From: JAEYXS01 sp943367715
GTDB taxonomy: Bacteria; Verrucomicrobiota; Verrucomicrobiia; Limisphaerales; JAEYXS01
Assembly: GCA_943367715.1 (NCBI GenBank)
Contig: CALRJY020000005.1
Span: forward strand, 1 to 64,000
DNA: 64,000 nucleotides
Direction: 5' to 3'
In this document: positions 34,919-42,965 of the stretch, piece after piece
Layout of the letters: every line of letters starts with the position of its first letter
Numbering within the stretch: the first letter of the stretch is position 1
Translations under genes and position numbers: made by a program
Notes under the pieces: model-generated
The model's input: only the letters and a program-made list of their open reading frames with translations
The model's database searches: none
What the model was told of the DNA's origin: nothing

Positions 34919-34993
34919 CCTTTTCCTGCCGCTTGCATTTTTAACGAACAGCCCGTTTCCAGTCCGGGTTTGGTGATGACTGGTGGCAAGATT

Positions 34994-35317
34994 ATGGCGT
35001 GGGTTTATCTCATCATCGCGGGCCTGCTGGAGATCGGGTGGGCAATCGGCTTGAAATACACGGATGGTTTCACGCGACTCTGGCCGAGTTTAGCCACTAT
35101 CATCGGGATGCTGTTCAGCTTCGGATTGCTGTCCATCGCGCTGAAGACCATACCGGTGGGGACGGGTTATGCGGTCTGGACGGGGATTGGTGCGGCAGGC
35201 ACGGCGATCATTGGGATGATGTTTTTGGGGGAATCCAAAGACATTGGGCGGCTGGTGTGCCTGGGATTGATCGTGGCGGGCGTGATCGGGCTGAAGATGT
35301 TCACGAAAACGGCGTGA
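34994..35317 (+). CDS. SMR-family transporter, SugE/Gdx type
   Basis: 107 aa from the ATG at 34994, giving the four-helix SMR length. The conserved Glu is in LIIAGLLEIGWAIGLKYTDGF, whose W-A-x-x-L-K pattern is of the SugE (guanidinium/quaternary ammonium exporter) branch rather than EmrE. VGTGYAVWTGIGAAGTAIIGMMFLGE is the second signature. It works as a dimer in the inner membrane. Single gene, not paired with a second SMR subunit. Confidence 0.9.
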   Translation: MAWVYLIIAGLLEIGWAIGLKYTDGFTRLWPSLATIIGMLFSFGLLSIALKTIPVGTGYAVWTGIGAAGTAIIGMMFLGESKDIGRLVCLGLIVAGVIGLKMFTKTA

Positions 35318-36101
35318 CGGCCGATCGGGTGCGGTGTTTCCGATGCAGTTGAATTCCTCTGAGGACGCCGAGGCAGAGGATGAAGTCCGTGCTGGAGATG
35401 ATCCAGTAGCGGAGCAGCGAATGAAGCCGGGCGACATCGGGAGTGTAGCCGCGGTAGTGCAGATAGATGGCCGAGGTCCCCAAGCCAAAGACGCCGGCCA
35501 GCGCGCCGAGGCCTATAAGGCGTTTGAGGAATTGCCTTCGCCACGCGCGGTCTTCCCAGTGGATGAGCTGATGGCGGATAAGCGTGCGGAGGAAGAACCA
35601 GAACACGACGATGGTGCCGAGGATGCCGCTCAGATACTGCAAGACGCGGAAGAGGGGCTTGGGGCGGCCAAACCAGACATGTTCGTTGAAGAAGGCGTAA
35701 CGTTGCGGGAACCAGCCGGTGCCGTGTGTCAGTGAATCCCAGAAATTGTGCGTGGCGGCACCGATGATGAGGCTGAAGACGATGACGGGCAGGTAACGCC
35801 AGCTGACACAGTATGGATCACCTAAGGCAGGCGTGGTGAGGGCGTCCCGCTGACAAAAGTAATCCAAGAGAGCGGGGCGCAGGAGCCGTTGATACAGCAC
35901 GTAAACGCACAGGCCCATAGGCAGGCAGTAGAGGAAGATGCCGGAGAGGTTGTGGGTTTCTTTCCGTTCGAGGCCGTTGAAAAAGAAATAAGGAAAATCA
36001 GGGGCCATGCTGCCGATGACCAGGGCCGAGGCGCTGAAGACTCGTCGCCCATAGATGATGAGCGGAAGGACGGCAGCGGGATGGGCGTGGGTGATGGGCA
36101 T
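35301..36101 (-). CDS. DUF4184 family membrane protein
   Basis: 266 aa. The family start MPITHAHPAAVLP is followed by ALVIGSMAPDFPYFF, then IIGAATHNFWDSLTHGTGW, all typical of DUF4184; the conserved His and Asp residues hint at a metal site in the membrane. About five membrane segments. Function unknown. Its 3' end overlaps the last 17 bases of the SMR gene on the other strand. Confidence 0.88.
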   Translation of the reverse strand: MPITHAHPAAVLPLIIYGRRVFSASALVIGSMAPDFPYFFFNGLERKETHNLSGIFLYCLPMGLCVYVLYQRLLRPALLDYFCQRDALTTPALGDPYCVSWRYLPVIVFSLIIGAATHNFWDSLTHGTGWFPQRYAFFNEHVWFGRPKPLFRVLQYLSGILGTIVVFWFFLRTLIRHQLIHWEDRAWRRQFLKRLIGLGALAGVFGLGTSAIYLHYRGYTPDVARLHSLLRYWIISSTDFILCLGVLRGIQLHRKHRTRSAVTPFS

Positions 36102-36286
36102 GGATTTTTAAAACAGCGCCTTGGGCGTGGGGGGGAAGCTAATAGGGGATGGTCAAGTCGTCAAATCTCGCGCAGGGAAAACCGGACGCATCTGAGTTTC
36201 CCGTTGAACCTATCCGCTGAGTCTGTTTCTGTGTGCGGGTAATCTGAACTCTGAGGCAACCATCTTGCCGTTCGTTTTTTGACTTT

Positions 36287-37915
36287 ATGAAGCTGAAGAA
36301 AATCCTGTTTCTCTGCGCTGCGACCGCAGCTTTTACTTTCGCACTGCAAACACAAGCGGCGGAGAAGCCCAAGCTCGTGGTGGCCATTCTGGTGGACCAG
36401 CTCCGTTATGATTACCTGGAGCGCTTTCATGACCAGTTCACCACGAACGGTTTCAAGACTTTTACGGAGCAGGGCGTGTTCATGACGTTTGCGCGGTATA
36501 ACTATTATCCGACGAAGACTGCGCCCGGTCATGCGACGTTTTTGAGCGGTTCTGGTCCCTCGGTGCATGGCGTGATCGAGAATGACTGGTTCGACAAGCG
36601 CACGCGCAAGAACATGTATTGCTGCGAGGACAAGTCGGTGCAGAGCGTGGGCACGACGACGGACAAGGGGCAGATGTCGCCGCGCAATTTCCTCGGCACG
36701 ACTGTCGCGGACCAGATGCGTCTGCACTACAACTCGAAGGTCATCGGCATCTCGATGAAAGATCGCGGGGCCATTTTGCCCGCGGGCAAGAAGCCGGCGG
36801 GGGCGTATTGGTTCGAGTCGAAGACGGGCGATTTCATCACCAGCACCTATTACACGAAGGAACTGCCGGCGTGGGTGAAGGAGTTCAATGAGCGCAACCT
36901 GCCCGCGACCTTTGTGGGCAAGACGTGGTCGCGCCTGCTGGATCCGAAATTCTACCTTAATGCGGATGACGCGCCGGGCGAAGCGAAACTGGCGGGCGAG
37001 ACGAAGGTGACGTTTGATCATGTCATCACGCCGTCGAAGTCCGAAGGGTTTGAGACGTTCATGCCCACGCCGTTCGGCAACGAGATCCTGCTGCAACTGG
37101 CGAAGACGGCAGTGGAAGCTGAGAAGCTGGGCCAGGGCAACCAGCCGGATATGCTGTGTGTTTCCTTCTCGGCCATCGATTATTGCGGGCACAAGTTCGG
37201 GCCTTACTCGCAAGAGGTGCAGGATATCACGTTGCGGCTGGACCGGCAGTTGGGCGATTTCTTCAGCTTTTTGGAAAAGAAGATCGGCATGAAGAACGTG
37301 GTGGTGGTGCTGACGGCGGATCACGGGGTGGCACCGGCTCCGGAGTATGCCGCACAAGTCATGGGGCTGGATTCCTCCCGGCTGAAGGAAGCCGACCTGA
37401 TGGTGGACCTGATGACGAAGATCGATGCGAAGTTCGGAGCAGGAAAATACTTCCTCACGCCGAAGATGATCGAGGGCAACCTCTACTTCAACCACGAGAC
37501 GCTGGAGGAGAAGAAGATCGCGCCGAATGAGTTCTGCAGCTTCATCCGGGAATGGGCCTTGAACACGGGCAAGTACATCGCGGGTTACAGCCGCGAGCAA
37601 CTGCTGGATGGCCGCACGCCCGGGCAACTGGGCCAGATGATCTTCAACGGCTACAATGCCGAGCGCAGTGGTGACATGGTGCTGGTGGCGAAGCCGCTGC
37701 TGGTTCCGGGCGGTACGAGCGGCACCACGCATGGTTCGCCGTGGGGCTATGACACGCATGTGCCGGTGCTTTTCTACGGCAGTGCGTTCAAGCCGGGCCG
37801 GTATGCGGACGAGTTCTACATCACGGACATCGCGGCGACCTTGAGCGCGGCCTTGCGGATCGATCATCCGGTGGGGTCCGTCGGGAAGCCGTTTGTGAAG
37901 GCTTTGGCTCCATAA
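36287..37915 (+). CDS. Secreted alkaline phosphatase-superfamily enzyme (PafA/NPP-like)
   Basis: 542 aa with a signal peptide (LKKILFLCAATAAFTFALQTQA, cut near residue 25). Metal and catalytic residues: Asp37 in VAILVDQLRYDYL, the nucleophile Thr78 in YPTKTAPGHATFLSG, then SAIDYCGHKFGP and LTADHGVAPAP, with the final His in GSPWGYDTHVP. The pattern is of the Flavobacterium PafA / type I phosphodiesterase-nucleotide pyrophosphatase group. It releases phosphate from esters in the periplasm. There is no Pho-like box directly upstream that I can see, although the phosphate operon lies 15 kb on. Confidence 0.9.
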   Translation: MKLKKILFLCAATAAFTFALQTQAAEKPKLVVAILVDQLRYDYLERFHDQFTTNGFKTFTEQGVFMTFARYNYYPTKTAPGHATFLSGSGPSVHGVIENDWFDKRTRKNMYCCEDKSVQSVGTTTDKGQMSPRNFLGTTVADQMRLHYNSKVIGISMKDRGAILPAGKKPAGAYWFESKTGDFITSTYYTKELPAWVKEFNERNLPATFVGKTWSRLLDPKFYLNADDAPGEAKLAGETKVTFDHVITPSKSEGFETFMPTPFGNEILLQLAKTAVEAEKLGQGNQPDMLCVSFSAIDYCGHKFGPYSQEVQDITLRLDRQLGDFFSFLEKKIGMKNVVVVLTADHGVAPAPEYAAQVMGLDSSRLKEADLMVDLMTKIDAKFGAGKYFLTPKMIEGNLYFNHETLEEKKIAPNEFCSFIREWALNTGKYIAGYSREQLLDGRTPGQLGQMIFNGYNAERSGDMVLVAKPLLVPGGTSGTTHGSPWGYDTHVPVLFYGSAFKPGRYADEFYITDIAATLSAALRIDHPVGSVGKPFVKALAP

Positions 37916-37940
37916 CGCAAAAGATTTGATCGCGCCGTGT

Positions 37941-38012
37941 TTCGTCTCACTCCTCACCCGGTTCCGCTGGGGGCGGAACCGACCTCTCCTCATTGAGAGG
38001 AGAGGTCACATT
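37941..38012. repeat. 72-bp dispersed palindromic repeat, copy 1
   Basis: Contains GGTTCCGC...GCGGAACC and CCTCTCCTC-ATTGA-GAGGAGAGG, two hairpins in a row. The copy at 39458-39529 differs at two positions only, so the two flank the gene at 38294-39157 in direct orientation. Confidence 0.85.
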
Positions 38013-38171
38013 CAAAGCGCTTTTGCCCTTTTTGCTCCGCAATAGTTCATGACTGGCTCTAGGCTGAGGTAGTTTCATGGGGGCACCCTTCATCCTCAAT
38101 CCTTCTCCCCTGCGAGGAGAGAAGGAGGAAAGGGGCTGAACTCCTTTAGGTGGCAAATATTTGACCTACTT

Positions 38172-38202
38172 AAGCCCGTTCCCTGACCGGAACGGGCTTT
38201 TT
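38172..38202 (+). terminator. Intrinsic terminator
   Basis: AAGCCCGTTCC-CTGACC-GGAACGGGCTT with an 11-bp stem and a run of five T. It is 257 bp past the phosphatase stop and just before the next gene, so it insulates that gene from upstream transcription. Confidence 0.85.
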
Positions 38203-38293
38203 GCATAGAGGGCAACTTTCTGCGCAACTACCAGCCATGGGGCTTGTTTAAGGAGGAGGTTTCGCCTTACATACGGGCAACCTGAGTATTTTA

Positions 38294-39157
38294 ATGACTA
38301 GTCGTTGCAAGGTCTGGGCTGCCCTGTGGGTCGTGCTGCTGGTGAATGTTTTCGCCGGTGGGTCGCTTTATGCCGCCTCTCATTACGTGGACGTAAATGC
38401 TTCCAGCATGACGCCTTCCACCTTGAGCATCGTCCCGGGCGATACGGTGGTTTTTACGGCAAAGAAGAACAACGTCCTAACGCTGGACGGAGTACCGATG
38501 TTTGGTGGCGAACTGTTGCTGCCGAACACCGTCAGATCCCACGTCTTTACCGGCGAAGGGACTTTTGTGGTCAGGGGTTCAAACCAGGACTATACATATT
38601 GCGTCATCACTTCCATCCGTCCGGTGAATGCGGCTCCGGCCGTGTCCATCACCAACCTCGCGCTGCGAATCGCCCGGCCGTTGGGAAGTAACGTGACGTT
38701 CCGGGCGTCCGCCATTGACGAAGATGGGACGGTGACCAAGGTGGAGTATCGGCAGTTTTGGGTTTCAAACGGCGTGACGGTGACAAACATCCTCACCACC
38801 TCGACGGTGTCCCCTTATACCTTCGTCTGGTCAAACTCTTTACCCGGTAAATACGAAATACAGGCGCGGGCGTATGATGACCTGGCGGTCTTCGCCAATT
38901 CCCTCCGCGTCAACCTCAGCCTTTACACGCCGTTCACCAATACGCTGCCCGCGATCACGAATGTGTCCGGGGTGAGTAATTTGGTGTTTCGTTTCAACAC
39001 GGACACGGGACTGGTTTATGTGGTGGAGGTCACGACGAACCTGGTCAACTGGTTGCCGGTTTCGACTAATACGGCAACGAACAGCCTGATACAGGTCTTG
39101 GATCCGAACGTGGACACGTTGACGAACCGGTTTTACCGGATACGGCTGGTGCCTTGA
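38294..39157 (+). CDS. Secreted protein with Ig-like and C-terminal beta domain
   Basis: 287 aa. Signal peptide over about 1-30 (VWAALWVVLLVNVFAGGSLYA). Residues of about 33-110 look like a cupredoxin-like beta fold (STLSIVPGDTVVFTAKKNN) but I do not see a full copper site. An Ig-like/PKD-like domain (IDEDGTVTKVEY, YEIQARAYDD) covers about 115-215. The final domain, YVVEVTTNLVNWLPVS...NRFYRIRLVP, is common at the ends of secreted Verrucomicrobia proteins. Role unknown. The gene is bracketed by two near-identical 72-bp repeats. Confidence 0.72.
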   Translation: MTSRCKVWAALWVVLLVNVFAGGSLYAASHYVDVNASSMTPSTLSIVPGDTVVFTAKKNNVLTLDGVPMFGGELLLPNTVRSHVFTGEGTFVVRGSNQDYTYCVITSIRPVNAAPAVSITNLALRIARPLGSNVTFRASAIDEDGTVTKVEYRQFWVSNGVTVTNILTTSTVSPYTFVWSNSLPGKYEIQARAYDDLAVFANSLRVNLSLYTPFTNTLPAITNVSGVSNLVFRFNTDTGLVYVVEVTTNLVNWLPVSTNTATNSLIQVLDPNVDTLTNRFYRIRLVP

Positions 39158-39584
39158 GGGGGCTTAATCTCCGTTGAGATCGCGAAGGAAGGGGTGCAGC
39201 GAAAGGGAGCTGGATTTGCTTATGAGAGTTACCTTCCCCCTCACCCCGGCCCTCTCGCCGAAGCTCGGCCTGCCCATAGGGAGTGGGAGTCAACATTTCC
39301 CACGATCATGCCAGTTTGGGCCGCTGTTTGGCTTGTGCGAATATTTGCGGTAATGGGAAGGCGGAACCTAATGGAGTCGCCCCAAAAAGGAACATCTCTT
39401 ACTAGGTTCCAGTCACATGGTTTGGATGAGAGCGATTAAAGCTTGAGCACACTAGGCTTCGTCTCACTCCTCACCCGGTTCCGCTGAGGGCGGAACCGAC
39501 CTCTCCTCATTAAGAGGAGAGGTCACATTTCACGCGCTGCTGCCAATTCTAATCACACCGGTTCCAGATCGTAGTGATGACGGG
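39158..39584. other. Intergenic repeats
   Basis: No gene supported. Holds a CCCTCACCCCGGCCCTCTCG element at about 39239 and the second copy of the 72-bp palindrome. The open frame across 39194-39439 is made of repeat sequence and has no protein-like features. Confidence 0.7.
39458..39529. repeat. 72-bp dispersed palindromic repeat, copy 2
   Basis: 70 of 72 positions match the copy at 37941-38012. One of the two differences (GGGG/GAGG) falls in the first hairpin loop side and the other (ATTGAG/ATTAAG) in the second loop, so stems are kept. Confidence 0.85.
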
Positions 39585-40088
39585 CTAAGGCTGGCGGATG
39601 GAGGGGGTTTGTCTTTCCGGTATGAATTCGTGGACGTCCAGCGTGCCTTCATGGGAGACGCGGATGCGGTGCTCGCGGCCACCGGCTTCGCAATAGAGCA
39701 GGCTATCGGCCTTGCTGTGCACTTTCTGGTTTTCGATCACGGGCATGACCTTCCGGGCCATGGTGATGTTGCTTAGATGCACGGTGATCTCCTGCGTGAC
39801 GGAGCTGAGGCGCGGCACTTCGATGGTTTCACCGCTCATGCCTTTGCCGATGAGCGCACCTTCGATATAGAACTTGTGCATGCCGCCGGTGATGCGGAGC
39901 GTCTCCGAGCTTTCGTTCTCGATGCGAATGGTGAAGACGGCGTCCGTCTCCAGTACGCGTGATTGGGTGAAGCGCAGGTTCACGAGCTTAACATCGAGCA
40001 ATTCATGGTCCGGTGCGGTGGCGCAACCAGAGAGCAACAGGCCGGTGGCGAGGGCAAGCAACGCCGTGAAGCGGGGCAGGGAAGGCAT
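39585..40088 (-). CDS. LEA14-like lipoprotein
   Basis: 167 aa from the ATG at 40088. A lipobox LLLSGC ends the signal peptide, with the lipidated Cys near residue 19. The rest is a beta-rich LEA-type (water stress and hypersensitive response) fold: LLDVKLVNLRFTQSR, VFTIRIENESSETLRI, GGMHKFYIEGALIGKG, and SVTQEITVHLSN. Such proteins are periplasmic or outer membrane-bound. The start codon is one base from the stop of the DUF2959 gene, so the two are co-translated. Confidence 0.8.
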   Translation of the reverse strand: MPSLPRFTALLALATGLLLSGCATAPDHELLDVKLVNLRFTQSRVLETDAVFTIRIENESSETLRITGGMHKFYIEGALIGKGMSGETIEVPRLSSVTQEITVHLSNITMARKVMPVIENQKVHSKADSLLYCEAGGREHRIRVSHEGTLDVHEFIPERQTPSIRQP

Positions 40089-40089
40089 A

Positions 40090-40779
40090 TCAGGGTTGTT
40101 CGAGGGTTTTGATGAATTCATCCGCCTTGGCGATGGAGGCATTCATGTCATTGATCAGGCGGCCGATCTCCGTCTGGATGCTGGTGGCCTCGCCTTTCAG
40201 GGAGGCGATGGCTTGCGCGTTCAGGTTGTGCTTCAGGAAGAGCACGTGATCTTTCAATTGTCGCAGGACAGGGTCCATGGATTGCTCGGCCTTCTTGAGG
40301 GCGACGGCCATGCTGTCGTAACGGGTGCGGGTCTCGAGCAATTGGCGGCGGCTGGCGGCTTGCAGGGAAGGGGTGGTGATCTCGGCGAGCTCGGCCTCCC
40401 ATTCGCGGAACAGGTCGTTGGCGACGGTCTCCATATCCTTGACGCGTTTGTGGACGGAATCGGCCAGGGCGGCGGAGTTTTTGTATTCGCCTTCCAGATC
40501 ACGATAGGCGGCTTCGAGTTTGCCGCCGTCGAACCGGTAGAGTTCCTGGAGTTTGGTGAGGGCGTCCTTGAATTGTTCGCCCGCTTCTTTCTGTTCATCG
40601 CGGGCGGCGAGGACGCGTTTCTTGAGGAGATCGCGCTTGGCCACGCCGAATTTTTCCATGGTGGCGTAGTAGGCGGTCTTGCAACCGGTGCCGACCATTC
40701 CGGTGATCAGGAGGCAGAGGACCAGCCACAAGGTGGTCCGTAACCGTAGGAGCGAGGCCATGTGCATATGGAAAGCCAT
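40090..40779 (-). CDS. DUF2959 family lipoprotein
   Basis: 229 aa. Signal peptide with a lipobox-like GTGC (Cys near residue 33; the start could be either of two later Met codons). The DUF2959 pattern is strong: YYATMEKFGVAKRDLLKKRV, GEQFKDALTKLQEL, LFREWEAELAEI, and near the end DHVLFLKHNLNAQAIASLKGE. Long helices suggest a coiled-coil periplasmic protein. Function unknown. First gene of a two-gene operon with the LEA14-like lipoprotein. Confidence 0.9.
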   Translation of the reverse strand: MAFHMHMASLLRLRTTLWLVLCLLITGMVGTGCKTAYYATMEKFGVAKRDLLKKRVLAARDEQKEAGEQFKDALTKLQELYRFDGGKLEAAYRDLEGEYKNSAALADSVHKRVKDMETVANDLFREWEAELAEITTPSLQAASRRQLLETRTRYDSMAVALKKAEQSMDPVLRQLKDHVLFLKHNLNAQAIASLKGEATSIQTEIGRLINDMNASIAKADEFIKTLEQP

Positions 40780-40800
40780 TCGGCCAAGTAGAGGGTAAAG

Positions 40801-41001
40801 TCAAATGGATTGTGGAAGTCTGTCGGATTGCAAACTCTGATCACTTTTAATCCGGGCCCGTTCAAAGTCGTCATCTGCGGTTACGATTGATGCATTAGGC
40901 GCCAAGTATTTTGCGGCGATCAAAGAATCGACAAAAGGCGTGGCAAGAGGCGTGCGCTGCAGGAGCCTCCTGCATTGAGAGATGTCTTTGCGAAAGGCTC
41001 C
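40801..41001 (-). pseudogene. Remnant of a PIN-domain (VapC-like toxin) gene
   Basis: Reading the minus strand from 41001 to the TGA at 40803-40801 gives about 66 residues ending like the C-terminal half of a PIN domain: TPFVDSLIAAKYLAPNA, then IVTADDDFERAR with the conserved acidic residues. An in-frame stop (41004-41002) precedes it and the N-terminal half with the first Asp is missing. A dispersed hairpin repeat lies just upstream, so the gene was probably cut there. No antitoxin gene is seen. Confidence 0.65.
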
Positions 41002-41008
41002 TCAATTT

Positions 41009-41047
41009 GCTCAGGGACGTTGCTGTGGGCGAGGCGCCCACGCTCCG
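41009..41047. repeat. Dispersed hairpin repeat, copy C (GTGGGCG-AGG-CGCCCAC)
   Basis: CAGGGACGTTGCTGTGGGCG leads into the stem; GCTCCG follows. Copies A and B are at 23291 and 30932; A differs by a paired change in the stem. Confidence 0.65.
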
Positions 41048-41606
41048 TTAAAAAATCTTCGTTTGTAATTTCTTCTGGCGCAATTTGTTGCGTTTGGGAG
41101 CGGGATTTGGATGATTTTTTTATGGATAAATGGACGATGATTTAGTAGTCTTTGCAGTGCTGACAACTCGTTGTCGGTAAAGGAGAGGAGTGGTGGTTGG
41201 CTCTGTCCGAGAATAGGCAGCCTCCGAATCCTCAAAGTCATCAAGCATGATGGTGCGTTGGCATTGTTGTGTCCTGCGTTGGCGGGGAGCTGGCAATCCT
41301 TATGGAGTCATTGCAGATTTGTGAGTGTATCGGGCGTATGGATCAGGGTCCGTAAGCCGGAGGGGGAAAGGGACGTCGGTCGAGAATGGGACCGGGGAAT
41401 CTCTAGTAGCCACTGCGGAACCGGCCGGGTTTTGGACTTACGCTTAATTTGAACTCTCAATCGTAGGGAGGGAGGAAACGATACTTCACAGGGGTCGGAT
41501 GGTTTCATTGTTCTTTGACATAGTTCCCTAAAGGGAATGCAGGGCCGAAGTTCGGCCTCCGAGTGGGGGTGGAGCGCTGGGCGTTTTTGAATCGCTTGGC
41601 GCGCTC

Positions 41607-41653
41607 AACCCTCACCCCAGCCCTCTCCCTATTGAAGGGAGAGGGAGGAGAGG
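41607..41653. repeat. CTCACCC...CTCTCC REP-like palindrome
   Basis: CAACCCTCACCCCAGCCCTC, then CTCTCCCT-ATTGA-AGGGAGAG. Same family as the 32201 element; lies in gene-free DNA. Confidence 0.65.
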
Positions 41654-41760
41654 TCGTGTGTTTCGGCGGTAGTGGGTCGTGGTTATTGTGGGGCCTTGGC
41701 GAAAAAGGTCAGGGCTCGACGGAGTCTCGCCCTACCGTACTGCGTTTTCTTGTGAAGTGG

Positions 41761-41857
41761 CTGGCGAGGGTTTGGTCTGGTGAGGGTGGACTGGTTGCTA
41801 AAGTACCGCAGGACAGGAGGCAATCGCGGAGGAAACATAAATCGGATCAGACGGGAA
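41761..41857. repeat. 97-bp dispersed repeat, copy 2
   Basis: Matches bases 1-97 of the window in 94 of 97 positions (differences at window positions 18, 69 and 82). It starts CTGGCGAGGGTTTGG and stops at ACGGGAA, after which the two copies diverge. Copy 1 probably extends beyond the window, so the true left end is unknown. Confidence 0.9.
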
Positions 41858-42064
41858 AGCGCGCTTTGGGGGAATTTACGATTTACGAAGGACGATTTAC
41901 GAATCGGTGGGATCGAACATCGGTGGCGGTGGTTGGCCAAAAGGCTGAGCCCGGATGGGACTAATGAAGTAGGGGCAATCGTCGGCTCCTTTCGCGTTTA
42001 CAAAGGGGCTGGGTCCGTGTCTCTTGGGGGCCGGTAACGTTCGATTCGGCAATCCCTCTGGTTT

Positions 42065-42907
42065 ATGGAAGACGCAAAAAAACTGATCATCGACTTCTTC
42101 ATCTCGTACGGGCTTCAGATCATTGGCGCGCTCATCATCATGGGTTTGGGCGCGTTGCTGGCGAAGTACTTGGGGCGCATTCTGGATGAGGCGCTCACCA
42201 GGAAGGGGATGGAACCGCCGTTGCGGTCGCTGATCATCCGGGCGTTGAAGATCATCGTCTTCGGTTTTACGTTCATCCTGGCGCTCGATAAATTCGGGGT
42301 GCAGATCGCTCCTTTGGTGGCGGGTATCGGTGTGGCTGGCGTGGGTATCGGTCTGGCCATGCAAGGGGTGTTGGGGAATGTGGTCGCGGGCATGACCATC
42401 ATCTTCACCAAACCGTTCCGGTTGGGCGAATGGGTGGAGATGCTGGGGGTGCAGGGGGAAGTGGTGGCGATCGAGTTGTTCAGCACGACGCTGACGCATC
42501 CGGATCGTTCGCGGATCATCATCCCGAACCGGAAGATCGTGGGGGAAATCTTGCACAACTACGGCGCGGTGCGGCAATTGACCATCAATGTGGGTGTGGC
42601 TTATGCGACGGATCTGAACGCGGCACTGGCGGCGGCCCGTCGCGTGGTGGATGCGAATCAGCGTCTCCTCAAAGAACCGACGGCGGCGATCGGTATCAGT
42701 TCGCTCGGCGATTCGTCGATCCATATCGTCATCCAGCCGTGGGTATCGGTGACTAACTACGGTCCGGCGGGGGCAGAACTGAACTTGGCGGTCGTGGAAG
42801 AGTTCCGTCGCTGCAACATCAGCATACCGTTTCCGCAACGGGAAATCCGGATTCTCAAGGAGCCGGAACCGCCGGTGGAACTGGCGACCTCGGCGCACGG
42901 ACGATAA
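42065..42907 (+). CDS. Small-conductance mechanosensitive channel, MscS family
   Basis: 280 aa, the normal length for three-helix MscS. Membrane helices lie at about 12-35, 58-78 and 85-115. The pore helix is GVGIGLAMQGVLGNVVAGMTIIFTKPF in outline (quoted: LAMQGVLGNVVAG), rich in Gly and Ala as usual, then RLGEWVEMLGVQGEVVAIEL of the beta domain and IIIPNRKIVGE. It opens under membrane tension to release osmolytes in hypoosmotic shock. Confidence 0.93.
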   Translation: MEDAKKLIIDFFISYGLQIIGALIIMGLGALLAKYLGRILDEALTRKGMEPPLRSLIIRALKIIVFGFTFILALDKFGVQIAPLVAGIGVAGVGIGLAMQGVLGNVVAGMTIIFTKPFRLGEWVEMLGVQGEVVAIELFSTTLTHPDRSRIIIPNRKIVGEILHNYGAVRQLTINVGVAYATDLNAALAAARRVVDANQRLLKEPTAAIGISSLGDSSIHIVIQPWVSVTNYGPAGAELNLAVVEEFRRCNISIPFPQREIRILKEPEPPVELATSAHGR

Positions 42908-42965
42908 AGGCCCGATTTTTGCTGGTTTCAAAACCGGGAACATCGCATATTGCCTTTAGCCAAGC

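Larger units (their letters stand above)
37916..38293. other. Intergenic repeats and terminator
   Basis: No gene supported. The stretch carries a 72-bp palindromic repeat at 37941-38012, a second CTTCTCCCC...GAGGAGAGAAG palindrome at about 38095-38125, and an intrinsic terminator at 38172-38202. The remaining 90 bp lead into the next gene. Confidence 0.75.
40780..42064. other. 1.3-kb repeat-rich region without intact genes
   Basis: Holds, in order: the remnant of a PIN-domain gene (40801-41001), dispersed hairpin copy C (41009-41047), about 500 bp with nothing I recognise, a CTCACCC...CTCTCC REP element (41607-41653), a GGGCTCGACGGAGTCTCGCCC palindrome-like word near 41713, and the 97-bp repeat also found at the window start (41761). 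Short open frames here have no domain, no ribosome site and overlap the repeats. Confidence 0.7.

Noticed and set aside
34740..34993. Guanidine riboswitch before the SMR transporter
   Set aside because: The hairpin loops lack the ACGR of class II and the long conserved words of class I and III; listed only as an unexplained leader.
36161..37993. 610-codon open frame on the minus strand opposite the phosphatase
   Set aside because: Shadow of the secreted phosphatase, which has a clear signal peptide and catalytic motifs on the plus strand.
41011..42037. Several short open frames on both strands in the repeat-rich gap
   Set aside because: They run over dispersed repeats, have no ribosome site and no recognisable domain. 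Only the PIN remnant has protein-like features.
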